A DNA stretch of 37,349 nucleotides, taken from positions 1-37,349 of the forward strand of contig JAKSJU010000011.1 in assembly GCA_024402095.1 (NCBI GenBank), written 5' to 3'. Positions 7,031-16,401 of this stretch are shown one piece after another (position 1 is the first letter of the stretch; each line of letters begins with the position of its first letter). The notes under the pieces are model-generated. The model was given only the letters and a program-made list of their open reading frames with translations. It did not search any database and was not told the origin of the DNA. This DNA is from Bacteroidales bacterium (GTDB taxonomy: Bacteria; Bacteroidota; Bacteroidia; Bacteroidales; UBA932). A program made the position numbers and the translations under genes.

Positions 7031-8559
7031 TAGGATTCTTTTTTCGGCTTCCCTTCGGGCCTCATCTGAGGGAAGAAGAGAACATCCTGAATGGTAGTCT
7101 GGCCGGTCATGAACATAGTGAGACGGTCAATGCCCATTCCGAGTCCTGAGGTAGGAGGCATGCCGTATTCCAGCGCGCGGACGAAGTCCATATCGATATA
7201 CATGGCCTCATCGTCACCCTTGCTCTTGAGAGCCGCCTGCTCCTGGAATCTTTCAAGCTGGTCGATAGGATCGTTCAGCTCCGAATAGGCGTTGGCAAGC
7301 TCCTTCCCGCATACGAACAGCTCAAACCTTTCGGTAAGAGTAGGATCGGTGCGATGGCGCTTTGTAAGAGGGGACATCTCGACAGGATAGTCGGTTACGA
7401 ATGTCGGCTGGATAAGGTTTTTCTCGCAATATTCTCCGAAAATGGCGTCAATCAGCTTGCCCTTGCCCATTGACGGCTCAATCTCAACGTTCAGCTTCTT
7501 GCATGTCGCACGGAGTTCGTCCTCTGACATTCCCTTGACGTCAACCCCTGCATACTCCTTGATGGCGTCGAGAATCGGAAGCCTGCGGTATGATCCGCCG
7601 AAGTCCACTTCATTATCACCTATTTTGACCACTGTGGTGCCGTTCACCTTATCAGAAATCCTGGCGAGCATGGTCTCGACGAATTTCATCATCCAGTTGT
7701 AGTCCTTGTAGGCTACATATATTTCCATGCATGTAAACTCAGGATTATGGGTCTTGTCCATACCTTCGTTGCGGAAGTCCTTGGCGAACTCGTAAACTCC
7801 GTTGTAACCGCCTACAATCAGTCTTTTTAGATAAAGCTCGTTGGCGATGCGGAGGTACAGTGGGATGTCCAGTGCGTTGTGATGAGTTACAAACGGACGG
7901 GCGGTCGCTCCTCCGGGTATGCTCTGAAGGATAGGTGTCTCCACTTCAAGACAGCCGGCTTCATTGAAATACTCTCTCATAGTAGCTACTATCTGTGCCC
8001 TCTTGATGAAAGTCTCTTTGACCTGAGGATTGATGATGAGGTCGACATATCTCTGCCTGTATCTGAACTCGGGATCTGTCACTGCATCGAATACCTGACC
8101 GTCCATTTCCTTTACGATAGGAAGCACCCTGAGAGATTTGCTCAGAAGAGTCAGTTCTTTTGCATGTACCGACAACTGTCCTGTCTGGGTGATGAATGCG
8201 AATCCCTTGATTCCGACGATGTCACCAATATCGAGAAGCCTCTTCCATACTGTGTTGTACATTGTCTTGTCCTCTTCCGGGCAAATCTCGTCCCTTTTAA
8301 CGTAGATCTGGATTCTTCCGCTCTCATCCTGAAGTTCGCCGAATGAAGCCGCACCCATGATGCGCCTGCTCATAAGTCTTCCCGCTATGCAGACTTCCTG
8401 GAAGTTGTTCTTTTGAGGGTCATAACCTGCAGTGATTTCTGCAGTCGTAGTGTTTACGGGATATTCTGCAGCCGGATAAGGCTCTATGCCAAGCTCTCTC
8501 AATTTTGCGAGAGACTCCCTTCTGATCTGTTCCTGTTCACTGAATTCAGCGTTTGCCAT
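7030..8559 (-). CDS. lysS: Lysyl-tRNA synthetase (class II)
   Basis: A 509-residue cytosolic enzyme charging tRNA-Lys. An N-terminal OB-fold anticodon-binding domain (about 50-160, with [19 protein letters not shown]) precedes the class II catalytic core. Motif 2 is visible as [15 protein letters not shown] and motif 3 as [15 protein letters not shown] near the C terminus. Length is ordinary for bacterial LysRS. The only start that yields the normal N terminus is the ATG at 8559. It lies 20 bases after the recJ start-side neighbour in the same block and overlaps the following methyltransferase by one base. Confidence 0.97.
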   Translation of the reverse strand: MANAEFSEQEQIRRESLAKLRELGIEPYPAAEYPVNTTTAEITAGYDPQKNNFQEVCIAGRLMSRRIMGAASFGELQDESGRIQIYVKRDEICPEEDKTMYNTVWKRLLDIGDIVGIKGFAFITQTGQLSVHAKELTLLSKSLRVLPIVKEMDGQVFDAVTDPEFRYRQRYVDLIINPQVKETFIKRAQIVATMREYFNEAGCLEVETPILQSIPGGATARPFVTHHNALDIPLYLRIANELYLKRLIVGGYNGVYEFAKDFRNEGMDKTHNPEFTCMEIYVAYKDYNWMMKFVETMLARISDKVNGTTVVKIGDNEVDFGGSYRRLPILDAIKEYAGVDVKGMSEDELRATCKKLNVEIEPSMGKGKLIDAIFGEYCEKNLIQPTFVTDYPVEMSPLTKRHRTDPTLTERFELFVCGKELANAYSELNDPIDQLERFQEQAALKSKGDDEAMYIDMDFVRALEYGMPPTSGLGMGIDRLTMFMTGQTTIQDVLFFPQMRPEGKPKKES

Positions 8560-8579
8560 AATATGTTATCTTGTTTTTA

Positions 8580-10313
8580 TCAAATGATTTCATCCCTCTC
8601 CTTAAGATCCTTTACACGGAGCTGGATGGTTGAATTGCCGCGGTAATAGTTTTCGACGATAGAATAACAAACGTCGAGTGGATTCCCGGACTTGATATAA
8701 TCATAGTATTCGGACATATTGAATGCGATGGCGGCAATCTGGTGATATGGCTGAGACTCCTGGATGAGGTCAAGTTTCATATGCACCCCTCCTGCACCAA
8801 CCTTCCTGCCGTTGCCGGCATCATAGACGTTTTCCGTTACGAAAATAGGATTGTTATTGCCGGGTCCGAATGGCTGGAACTGCTTGAGTATGCGGAAAAA
8901 CTTTGGCGTAATCTGGGAGAAATCCAGTTTTGAATCGATTTCCACGATTGGAGTCAGCATTTCCGTCGAGATTTTGCCCCCGATGAATTTGTCTATTCTT
9001 TGAGCGAATTCCGCCAGATTCTCTTCCTTCATGGTCAGGCCTGCCGCATACACGTGACCTCCGAAATTTTCAAGCAGGTCTGCACAGCTTTCGATGGCTT
9101 CATACAGGTCGAAACCGGCAATGCTGCGTGCAGAACCGGTAACGAATCCGTTAGACTTGGTAAGTACGACAGTAGGCTTGTAATAGGCCTCGACCAGTCT
9201 GGAGGCGACGATTCCTACGACGCCCTTGTTCCATTTAGGATTATATACCACCGTGGCATTTTCACTGCAGAGGCAGGATCCGTTCTGAACCATTTCCAGA
9301 GCCTCTTTCGTGATTTCACGGTCAATATTTTTCCTGTCGTTATTGTTTTCGTTGATTTTCTCTCCGATGAACATGGCGGTGTCAACATCCTCAGCCGTCA
9401 GCAACTCGACTGCGAGCCTTCCGCTCTCCATTCTTCCCGCTGCATTAATTCTCGGACCTATCTTGAATACTATGTCGTCTATGTTGAGATGCCCCGGCTC
9501 GATATTGGACAGATTGATCATGGCCAGAAGTCCGAAACGAGGGCTTTCATTCAACTGTTTAAGCCCGAAGTGTGCCAGAGTGCGGTTCTCTCCCACCATT
9601 GTGACCAGATCTGATGATATGCTTACCACCAACAGGTCAAGCAGAGGTATCAGGGTCTCGAATTTTATACCGTGCTTCTGAGAATAAGCCTGAACCAGTT
9701 TGAAACCGACACCGCAACCGGAAAGGTCATCAAACGGGTAGTTGCAGTCTTCTCTTTTCGGATCAAGAACAGCGACTGCTCCCGGAATCTCATCCTCCGG
9801 AAGGTGATGGTCGCAGATAATCATATCAACTCCTTTCGACTTGGCATATTTGACTTTGTCGATGGCCTTGATGCCGCAGTCAAGAGTGATAATCAGGCTG
9901 AATCCTCCTTCCGCAGCCCAGTCGATGCCCTTGAATGATACTCCGTATCCTTCGTCGTATCTGTCCGGAATGTAGAAATCCACCTTGTCCGTGAATCTTT
10001 TGATGAATGAGAAGACCAATGCTACGGCAGTAGTCCCGTCCACGTCGTAGTCTCCGTAGACAAGAATCTTTTCTCCTGAAGAGATGGCACTGTGCAATCT
10101 TTCAACGGCCACATCCATGTCTTTCATAAGGAAAGGGTCGTGAAGATCTTCCAGACTTGGCCTGAAGAATGCACGCGCCTGCTCGAAGGTCTTGACGCCT
10201 CGGTCGACAAGCAGGTTCGCAAGGACGCGGTCAATGCCGACTTCCGTGGACAGTCTTTCGACTGTTTCCGGATCAGCCTGATCTCTAAGTATCCATCTGC
10301 ACTCTTTTGCCAT
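8580..10313 (-). CDS. recJ: Single-stranded-DNA exonuclease RecJ
   Basis: A 577-residue 5'-3' ssDNA exonuclease of recombination and mismatch repair. DHH-family motifs are visible in order: VYGDYDVDGTTA (about 85-96), LDCG (144-147), CDHHLPEDEIP (about 167-177), then the DHHA1 part with INAAGRMESGRLA and GGHVYAAG. The C-terminal OB-like domain includes FQPFGPGNNNPIF. Length and motif spacing are normal. It starts 3 bases after the aroK stop. SSB, the usual RecJ partner on DNA, is encoded four genes downstream in the same block. Confidence 0.95.
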   Translation of the reverse strand: MAKECRWILRDQADPETVERLSTEVGIDRVLANLLVDRGVKTFEQARAFFRPSLEDLHDPFLMKDMDVAVERLHSAISSGEKILVYGDYDVDGTTAVALVFSFIKRFTDKVDFYIPDRYDEGYGVSFKGIDWAAEGGFSLIITLDCGIKAIDKVKYAKSKGVDMIICDHHLPEDEIPGAVAVLDPKREDCNYPFDDLSGCGVGFKLVQAYSQKHGIKFETLIPLLDLLVVSISSDLVTMVGENRTLAHFGLKQLNESPRFGLLAMINLSNIEPGHLNIDDIVFKIGPRINAAGRMESGRLAVELLTAEDVDTAMFIGEKINENNNDRKNIDREITKEALEMVQNGSCLCSENATVVYNPKWNKGVVGIVASRLVEAYYKPTVVLTKSNGFVTGSARSIAGFDLYEAIESCADLLENFGGHVYAAGLTMKEENLAEFAQRIDKFIGGKISTEMLTPIVEIDSKLDFSQITPKFFRILKQFQPFGPGNNNPIFVTENVYDAGNGRKVGAGGVHMKLDLIQESQPYHQIAAIAFNMSEYYDYIKSGNPLDVCYSIVENYYRGNSTIQLRVKDLKERDEII

Positions 10314-10316
10314 AAT

Positions 10317-10814
10317 TTACAAAGATATCGAAAATAATTTAATTTCCTCGGCTACGGTTTCCGGAGTTTTTCCATCTGTATCGATGATTGTGCCTGCCAG
10401 TTCATATATGCACTGCCTTTCCCTGTATGATTCTTTACTGAACAGGGGACGGGATGACACGTTATTCCCCACCCTTTCGGCTATAGTATCAAAACGCGCC
10501 CTAAGATACACGCAATGCGTATTTTCTAAAATAAAATCGCGGACAGAACCTATTGTCAGAGTCCCTCCTCCAAGGGCCAGGACAAGGTCATTTCCTGTGA
10601 GCTGGCTCATGATGATGACGTCTCTGACGCACTCGGCTTCGAGTGCCCTGAATGAGTTTTCTCCTTCCTCTTTGATGATATCCGCAATGCTAATACCTTT
10701 CTTATGCTCAATGTATGCATCCAGGTCAATGAATTGAAAGCCGAGCATGCCGGAAAGAATCTTACCGACGCTGCTTTTGCCGCTTCCCATATAACCTGTC
10801 AAAGAAATTATCAT
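10317..10814 (-). CDS. aroK: Shikimate kinase
   Basis: A 165-residue kinase converting shikimate to shikimate 3-phosphate with ATP. The Walker A motif is GYMGSGKS (7-14), followed by DLD (30-32) for Mg and shikimate binding, the FRALE motif (about 55-59) with the substrate-binding Arg, and LALGGGT. A C-terminal lid Arg lies in SSRPLFSK. Length is slightly short but typical. Its ATG overlaps the parC stop by one base (TGATG), pointing to translational coupling. With aroE in the same block this gives two enzymes acting one step apart in the same pathway. Confidence 0.94.
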   Translation of the reverse strand: MIISLTGYMGSGKSSVGKILSGMLGFQFIDLDAYIEHKKGISIADIIKEEGENSFRALEAECVRDVIIMSQLTGNDLVLALGGGTLTIGSVRDFILENTHCVYLRARFDTIAERVGNNVSSRPLFSKESYRERQCIYELAGTIIDTDGKTPETVAEEIKLFSISL

Positions 10815-13483
10815 CAGAATAGAGTTGGTTCATCTATTATTTCAGGGATATCAGAGAACTCTGTCACTTCCGTTATATCCTCGATATCAATTTCCTGAGG
10901 CATTTCAAGTTCGATCGGCTCATCCTTAATGAGCGGCTCTATGAAATGAACCTCCTTAACTTCTCCTCTGTCAACGCACTTGCGTCCCTTGGCTGCAATA
11001 CCCTTTTTTCCGATAAGCGCTTCAGCGTCCACTGCTTCAGGCTCCTTTGCATTTTTGCCTGCAAAGGTGACGAGGAACTGCGGATACTTGTCATCGCAGA
11101 TGTCCACCAGATATGATTTCTGTCCTTCCGCGATGAAACTTACCGGATTGTTGTCACTGAGGATGAATGAGAACCTCTTGACATAGAACGCTTTGGCCTT
11201 TGCATCGTAGTACAGGGCCGTAAATGTTTTTTCAGGGTCGAACTTTTCGATTCTCAGCACATCTCCCTGATACCTGTTGCTCAGGTCGAAAGAAGTGGTG
11301 TAGAATGTGCCGTTCTTAAAGACGGCAAGAATCTTGTCATCCGAATTGAACTGTCCCAGGTAAAGGCCTCTCTGGTCTTCATTGAGCTTTTGGATGTCAG
11401 CGTCGTACCAGATGTCCTTTCCTGCTATTGTGCTGACTCCCTGACTCTTGAGCGTAATTTTGCTGACCACGAATTTGCTCACGAGGTTCCCCCTTGAACT
11501 TCTTCCCTTGATGGCCAGTGAGGAGAAATCGTATTCGAACGAGGTCTTCTTGAGCTTCGGGCGCGGCCTGAGCTGAACTTTTACGGACTCTGCCTCACCA
11601 TTGTGGTTGGCCGTGAACCATATGATCTGCGAACCGTCTTCTCCGGAGGTGATGTCATATTCCTTGTCTCTTGTAACTGAAGTGATGGCAAATCTCTTTG
11701 CGTAATACATTGAGGTTTTTCCCTGGCGGTATATGACATTGTAGATTGTGCGGTCATCACCACGGTTGAAGACTCCGACATAGAGAAGGTCTTTCCCGAA
11801 AAAGGCTTTGTCACTGACCTTGGTCACCCTGTATTTTCCGTCTTTGTTTATTACAATGATTTCAGAAAGGTCCGAGCAGTCGCAGATGTATTCTCCGCCG
11901 TCAGAATTCTTGAGTCCTATGCCGACGAAGCCTTCTGCCATATTGGCCTGAAGCTTGGCATTGTTGTTTACGACTTTCGTCGCTGCAATTGTTTCAAAGC
12001 CGGTCAATTCTGTTCTGCGCGGATAATCCTTGCCGTATTTTTTCTTCAGGTCCTTGAACCAATTGATGGTATATCTGTCGATATGCTCTATGTTGTCGCT
12101 GACGGCCCTGATCTGTTCTTCGATGCCGCGTATCTTCTCATCGACGGCTTTTGTATCGAACTTGGAAATCTTTCTTACAGGCTTCTCAACGAGTTTCAAG
12201 ATATCCTCCATTGTTATTTCCCGTTTCAGGAGGTCCTGATACTCTTTCATCTTGCTGAACACATCTCCAATCTGGGTCTCCCAGTCTTTCTGGTCCTGTT
12301 CAAGCACCTTGTATATCCTGTTCTCAAAGAATATACGTTCAAGAGAATTGAGATGCCATTCGTCTTCGAGTTCCGTCAGTCTTATCTGCAACTCCTGCAT
12401 CAAAATGTCCCTGGTGTGGAAGGTGTCGTAACGCAGGATTTCGTGAACGTCAAGGAACTGCGGCTTATTGTCCATGATGACGCAGGCGTTCGGCGCAATG
12501 TTCGTCTCACAGTCAGTGAAAGCGTACAGTGCGTCAATAGTCTTGTCAGGAGAAACGTCATTTGGAAGGTGGATAGTAATCTCCACCTTATCGGTTGTCA
12601 TGTCCTCAATCTTTTTGATTTTGATTTTTCCCTTCTCCTTGGCCTTCAGGATGGAATCTATGAGGATATGTGTGGTTTTTCCGTATGGTATCTCGGATAT
12701 GACGATTGTGCTCTTGTCAATCTTGTCTATGCGTGCGCGGACCTTGACCGAGCCCCCTCTGGCGCCTTGCATGTACTTTGAGCAGTCGGCGAATCCTCCG
12801 GTAGGGAAGTCCGGATAAAGTTCGAAGTCCTTTCCTTCGAGAATGGCTACGGAAGCATCAAGAAGTTCATTGAAGTTGTGGGGGAGAATTTTGGATGTCA
12901 TGCCCACGGCAATGCCCTCCGTTCCCTGTGCAAGAAGTAAAGGAAAACGTACAGGAAGTTCTGTCGGTTCCAGATTCCTGCCGTCATAGCTGTTCATCCA
13001 GTTTGTGACCTTCGGGTCGAAGACGACCTCTTTCGCAAATTTGCTGAGCCTTGCTTCAATGTAACGTGGAGCGGCATTGCTGTCTCCGGTAAGAATATTA
13101 CCCCAGTTTCCCTGGCAATCGACGGTGAAACCCTTCTGCCCCAACTGGACCAGTGCTCCCAGGATTGACTGGTCACCGTGCGGGTGATACTGCATTGCCT
13201 GTCCGACAATGTTGGCCACTTTGGTATATGCGCCGTCATCCATCCTGTACATTGCGTGAAGCACACGCCTCTGCACAGGCTTCAATCCATCCACAATATG
13301 CGGAACGGCACGGTCAAGAATTACGCAGGATGAATAATCAAGGAACCAGTCCTTGAACATTCCTGACAGTTTGTACTTGCGCGCATCGCTGTCGAGAAGT
13401 TTGTCGAACTTTCCTGTCCTTTCACCTTCAGCGGGAGTATCTTCTGCCTCTTCAATAATTACCTCTTCAAATTCTTCGCTCAT
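10814..13483 (-). CDS. parC: DNA topoisomerase IV subunit A
   Basis: An 889-residue type IIA topoisomerase subunit that cleaves and religates DNA. The winged-helix region holds DRAVPHIVDGLKPVQRRVLH (58-77), YHPHGD (99-104) and the active-site Tyr141 in NAAPRYIEARL. A breakage-reunion core with a long coiled-coil region and a beta-propeller C-terminal domain follow, ending in a very acidic tail (EIDIEDITEVTEFSDIPE). I call it ParC rather than GyrA because of the length, the acidic ends and the lack of a clear GyrA box, but this is inference. Positions equivalent to the quinolone-binding Ser and Glu appear to be Gln105 and Gly109. No parE or gyrB lies nearby. Confidence 0.88.
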   Translation of the reverse strand: MSEEFEEVIIEEAEDTPAEGERTGKFDKLLDSDARKYKLSGMFKDWFLDYSSCVILDRAVPHIVDGLKPVQRRVLHAMYRMDDGAYTKVANIVGQAMQYHPHGDQSILGALVQLGQKGFTVDCQGNWGNILTGDSNAAPRYIEARLSKFAKEVVFDPKVTNWMNSYDGRNLEPTELPVRFPLLLAQGTEGIAVGMTSKILPHNFNELLDASVAILEGKDFELYPDFPTGGFADCSKYMQGARGGSVKVRARIDKIDKSTIVISEIPYGKTTHILIDSILKAKEKGKIKIKKIEDMTTDKVEITIHLPNDVSPDKTIDALYAFTDCETNIAPNACVIMDNKPQFLDVHEILRYDTFHTRDILMQELQIRLTELEDEWHLNSLERIFFENRIYKVLEQDQKDWETQIGDVFSKMKEYQDLLKREITMEDILKLVEKPVRKISKFDTKAVDEKIRGIEEQIRAVSDNIEHIDRYTINWFKDLKKKYGKDYPRRTELTGFETIAATKVVNNNAKLQANMAEGFVGIGLKNSDGGEYICDCSDLSEIIVINKDGKYRVTKVSDKAFFGKDLLYVGVFNRGDDRTIYNVIYRQGKTSMYYAKRFAITSVTRDKEYDITSGEDGSQIIWFTANHNGEAESVKVQLRPRPKLKKTSFEYDFSSLAIKGRSSRGNLVSKFVVSKITLKSQGVSTIAGKDIWYDADIQKLNEDQRGLYLGQFNSDDKILAVFKNGTFYTTSFDLSNRYQGDVLRIEKFDPEKTFTALYYDAKAKAFYVKRFSFILSDNNPVSFIAEGQKSYLVDICDDKYPQFLVTFAGKNAKEPEAVDAEALIGKKGIAAKGRKCVDRGEVKEVHFIEPLIKDEPIELEMPQEIDIEDITEVTEFSDIPEIIDEPTLF

Positions 13484-13489
13484 AATCTT

Positions 13490-14368
13490 TTATTCTTCGT
13501 AGCCGAACTTACGGAGTTCCTTCCGGCTCTCTCTCCAGTCCGGATCAACTTTTACATACATCTGGAGGAATACTTTCTTCTGGAAGAAATCCTCCATTTC
13601 TATTCTGGCCTGTGTCCCGACTTTTTTGAGTGCCGAGCCTCCCTTGCCGATCACAATGCCTTTCTGTGACTCGCGCATAACATAAATGACAGCACTTATG
13701 TCATAACGGTCTGCACCTTCCTTGAACGTTTCGATTCCGACTTCGCAGCAGTACGGAATTTCCTCTTTATAATTCAGGAGAATCTTCTCCCTGATGATTT
13801 CGGATGCGAAAAATCTCAGATTCTTGTCTGTGAAGGCGTCCTTGTCGAACCACGGAGGGCATTCCGGCAACTTGCTGACTACAGTGTCAAGAATGCTCTG
13901 CATGTTGAACTTCTCTTTCGCGGAAGCGGGGATGATTATGGAACCCGGGAGCTTTCCCTTCCAATAGTCCATGATTTCCACTACTTTATCCTGTGAACTC
14001 AGGTCAATCTTATTGACCACTACGATAACAGGGCAGTCGAGTCTGGCGAGTTTTTCAACGTATTCGGAATTCTTGTCACTGGTCTCAACCACATCCGTGA
14101 CATAGAGAATGATGTCTGCGTCTCCTATCGCCCCGTCCACGAAGTTCATCATATTCTGCTGCAGACGGTAATTCGGCTTGAGGATGCCCGGCGTGTCGGA
14201 ATACACGATTTGCCAGTCCTCTCCGTTGACGATTCCCATTATCCTGTGCCTGGTGGTCTGCGCCTTGGCGGTTACGATACTGAGTTTCTCGCCGACAAGA
14301 GCATTCATGAGAGTGGATTTGCCGACGTTAGGGTTGCCTATTATGTTGACAAAACCTGACCTATGCAT
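13490..14368 (-). CDS. era: Ribosome-assembly GTPase Era
   Basis: A 292-residue GTPase that binds the 3' end of 16S rRNA during 30S maturation. G1 is GNPNVGKST (11-19), G3 is DTPG, G4 is NKID and G5 is SAKE. The C-terminal KH domain shows VIGKGGSALKKVGTQARIEM. A GTG lies two codons upstream at 14374, but the ATG at 14368 gives the normal N terminus (MHRSGFVNIIG). The start overlaps the upstream pseudouridine synthase by 8 bases. parC begins 6 bases after its stop on the coding strand. Confidence 0.95.
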   Translation of the reverse strand: MHRSGFVNIIGNPNVGKSTLMNALVGEKLSIVTAKAQTTRHRIMGIVNGEDWQIVYSDTPGILKPNYRLQQNMMNFVDGAIGDADIILYVTDVVETSDKNSEYVEKLARLDCPVIVVVNKIDLSSQDKVVEIMDYWKGKLPGSIIIPASAKEKFNMQSILDTVVSKLPECPPWFDKDAFTDKNLRFFASEIIREKILLNYKEEIPYCCEVGIETFKEGADRYDISAVIYVMRESQKGIVIGKGGSALKKVGTQARIEMEDFFQKKVFLQMYVKVDPDWRESRKELRKFGYEE

Positions 14369-15593
14369 ATGCACCCATTTTAAGGATGTTCACTTCTCCT
14401 TCCGTGAGGAATCTCCATTCGCCTTTTTTCAGGCCTTTCTTGGTCAGACCGGCAAAATAGACTCTGTCGAGTGCCTTGACATTGTATCCCATGGATTCAA
14501 ATATCCTTCTGACGATTCTGTTTTTGCCTGAATGGATCTCAATACCGAGTTTCCTATGGTCTGTTGCGTCAATGTATTCCAGCTCATCGGCAGCCACTTG
14601 CCCGTCATTCAGAGTGATTCCGGAAAGAATCTGGTCATGATCCTCCTTGGTGACTTCCCGGTCAAGGATGACCTGATAAATCTTCTTCTTGTCATAGGAA
14701 GGATGTGTCAAGCGTTCTGCAATCTCCCCGTCATTTGTGAACATGAGAACTCCAGAAGTGTTCTTGTCCAGACGTCCTACAGGGAATACCCTGTATTTGC
14801 AACCCTTGAGCAGATCCATCACGGTCTTCTCGGCGTGCGGGTCGCTGGCCGTCGTGACATAGCCTAGCGGCTTGTTCATTACAATATATACTTTCTCTTC
14901 GCCTTTCAGTCTTTCACCATTGAATTTTACCTCGTCCTTGAGAACGTTGACCTTGGTTCCGAGTTCTGTGACAACTTCACCGTTGACGGTAACGACACCT
15001 GCCTGGATGAAGGTATCTGCTTCGCGGCGTGAGCAAACTCCCGAATTCGCAATGAATTTGTTGAGGCGTACTTCTTCCTCAAATGTGCCATGGAATGTAT
15101 CGTTGTCGCTGAAATTGCGGTCGTCAACCAATGGCTTGCGGCTGATCATGCGATTGATGCCCTCATCTGATTCGCGGCTGAAGCGCGGAGCATTGTCTTT
15201 CCTTCTGAAATCCTTTTTAAAGCCCGGTTTGCCGCTGAAACCCGGTTTCCCGTTGAATGGACGCCTGCCTTCTGCCGGTTTCCCCGGCCTGAACGGTCTG
15301 TCTGAATGTTCCGCTCTGAACGGCCTGTCATAATGCTCAGATTTATATGGTCTGTCAGAATGTTCGGTTCTGTACGGCCTGTCTGAATGCTCTGATCTGT
15401 ATGGCCTGTCGGAGTGCTCGAATCTATGCGGTCTGTCAGAATGCTCTGGCCTGTACGGCCTGTCGCTTCTGCCGGTACCATATGAGCCGTCTGCCTTGAA
15501 AGGCCGGCTGTTTCTGTGTGAGTTTGCGCTTTCTGATGCGCTAAAGTTTCTGCGTGGTCTAAGTTTACGGCCATTCTTACTGAATTCTTCCAT
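14361..15593 (-). CDS. RsuA/RluB-family rRNA pseudouridine synthase with repeat extension
   Basis: A 410-residue protein. The C-terminal ~240 residues are a standard RsuA/RluB/RluE enzyme: an S4 RNA-binding domain (about 174-220, VRLNKFIANSGVCSRREAD) and the catalytic PVGRLDKNTSGVLM with nucleophile Asp276. The likely substrate is 23S or 16S rRNA; RluB-like is my best guess. The first ~170 residues are unusual: disordered, strongly basic and containing six copies of a nonapeptide of the form EHSDRPYRx, then Gly/Lys/Pro/Phe repeats. This tail may be an RNA- or ribosome-binding extension. The gene overlaps era by 8 bases and starts the block's tRNA/rRNA-related part. Confidence 0.9.
   Translation of the reverse strand: MEEFSKNGRKLRPRRNFSASESANSHRNSRPFKADGSYGTGRSDRPYRPEHSDRPHRFEHSDRPYRSEHSDRPYRTEHSDRPYKSEHYDRPFRAEHSDRPFRPGKPAEGRRPFNGKPGFSGKPGFKKDFRRKDNAPRFSRESDEGINRMISRKPLVDDRNFSDNDTFHGTFEEEVRLNKFIANSGVCSRREADTFIQAGVVTVNGEVVTELGTKVNVLKDEVKFNGERLKGEEKVYIVMNKPLGYVTTASDPHAEKTVMDLLKGCKYRVFPVGRLDKNTSGVLMFTNDGEIAERLTHPSYDKKKIYQVILDREVTKEDHDQILSGITLNDGQVAADELEYIDATDHRKLGIEIHSGKNRIVRRIFESMGYNVKALDRVYFAGLTKKGLKKGEWRFLTEGEVNILKMGAYA
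15285..15467 (-). repeat. In-frame 27-base tandem repeat (nonapeptide EHSDRPYRx)
   Basis: Six complete 27-base units plus a partial first unit encode EHSDRPHRF, EHSDRPYRS, EHSDRPYRT, EHSDRPYKS, EHYDRPFRA and EHSDRPFRP (residues 50-103 of the pseudouridine synthase). Units vary at the last residue and at Tyr/His/Phe while the EH-DRP core stays. DNA units differ at synonymous sites, so the array is not a very recent expansion. Confidence 0.92.
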
Positions 15594-15608
15594 TTTGTAA
15601 TCATTTGC

Positions 15609-15624
15609 GATGACTCACGTCATC
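15609..15624. promoter_or_regulatory. Inverted repeat between the tonB-like gene and the pseudouridine synthase gene
   Basis: GATGACTCACGTCATC has perfect 6-base arms around 4 bases. It sits in the 34-base gap between two minus-strand genes. No T-tract follows on the minus strand, so it is not a typical terminator. It may be an operator or an mRNA processing hairpin; the role is unknown. Confidence 0.4.
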
Positions 15625-15627
15625 CAT

Positions 15628-16392
15628 TTATTTTAAATTGAAAATATACGTAATTGTTCCTTCCTGCATCGCAGGTGCATCTGCACTCATATTGAAGTGC
15701 GTTTCCATCGCAGCTTTTCGTGCTGCCGCCCATAAGGTCTTGTCTGTGACGGTAGTTCCGTCAGAGCCTGGAACCGCTTTCTGCACGGTGCCGTACTGGT
15801 CTACCCAAATGCTCACAACGACTGTGCCGCTTTCCTGAACGGTGTATGACGGACGAGGAAGGTTGCCCATGACGTTTCTGCCCTTCAGGTGTGCATTAGG
15901 TCTGCCGTCAGTACGTCCGTTGAGCGTGTTCCCGTCACTTTGTCCGGCTTTGAACTTATCACTGCTCTCATTTGCAGCGTGTGCTGCGGTAAGAGAGGTG
16001 TCTTTCTTTGCCATTCCGGGGAAAGATGCCTTGGGATTGAGCTTCGGCTCCTCTTCATGTTCAGGTTCCTGAACAGGAACGTCCCCGAAATCGTCCGGCT
16101 TAACCTCAGGGGTCAGATTCTCCCTGTTGGCAACTTCGGGAGACTTGCTTTGCTGGACGAGTTCGACAGGTTTTGTCCTGTCAGGGTCTTCAGACCGTGG
16201 CTGAGTTCCACGGGACCTTTCGATAACGAGCTCGCTTTCCTGCTCGAATTCAAGCAGCATTGCCGTCTCTGCCGGAGGAGGGTACAGGTATTTTATGCCG
16301 GTGAACGATACGGCGATGATTGCGACGGCGTGTGCGAGTACCGTCAAAACGATACCCACCCATCTGCCGTTATTCTCTCCGTATCTGTCCAT
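15628..16392 (-). CDS. TonB-like energy transducer
   Basis: A 254-residue protein with a short cytoplasmic N terminus and one membrane anchor (about 12-32, with His21 inside as in TonB). A Pro/Glu-rich periplasmic linker spans about 40-170, and a C-terminal TonB-type domain runs from about 175 (GTVVVSIWVDQYGTVQKAV ... AARKAAMETHFN). It should pass proton-motive energy from the ExbB-ExbD motor to an outer-membrane or envelope partner. It follows exbD by 9 bases, forming an exbB-exbD-tonB unit. Bacteroidota carry many such sets, and the partner receptor is not in this window. A TolA-like role is an alternative, though no Tol-Pal genes are present. Confidence 0.85.
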   Translation of the reverse strand: MDRYGENNGRWVGIVLTVLAHAVAIIAVSFTGIKYLYPPPAETAMLLEFEQESELVIERSRGTQPRSEDPDRTKPVELVQQSKSPEVANRENLTPEVKPDDFGDVPVQEPEHEEEPKLNPKASFPGMAKKDTSLTAAHAANESSDKFKAGQSDGNTLNGRTDGRPNAHLKGRNVMGNLPRPSYTVQESGTVVVSIWVDQYGTVQKAVPGSDGTTVTDKTLWAAARKAAMETHFNMSADAPAMQEGTITYIFNLK

Positions 16393-16401
16393 GCGGCGCT
16401 T

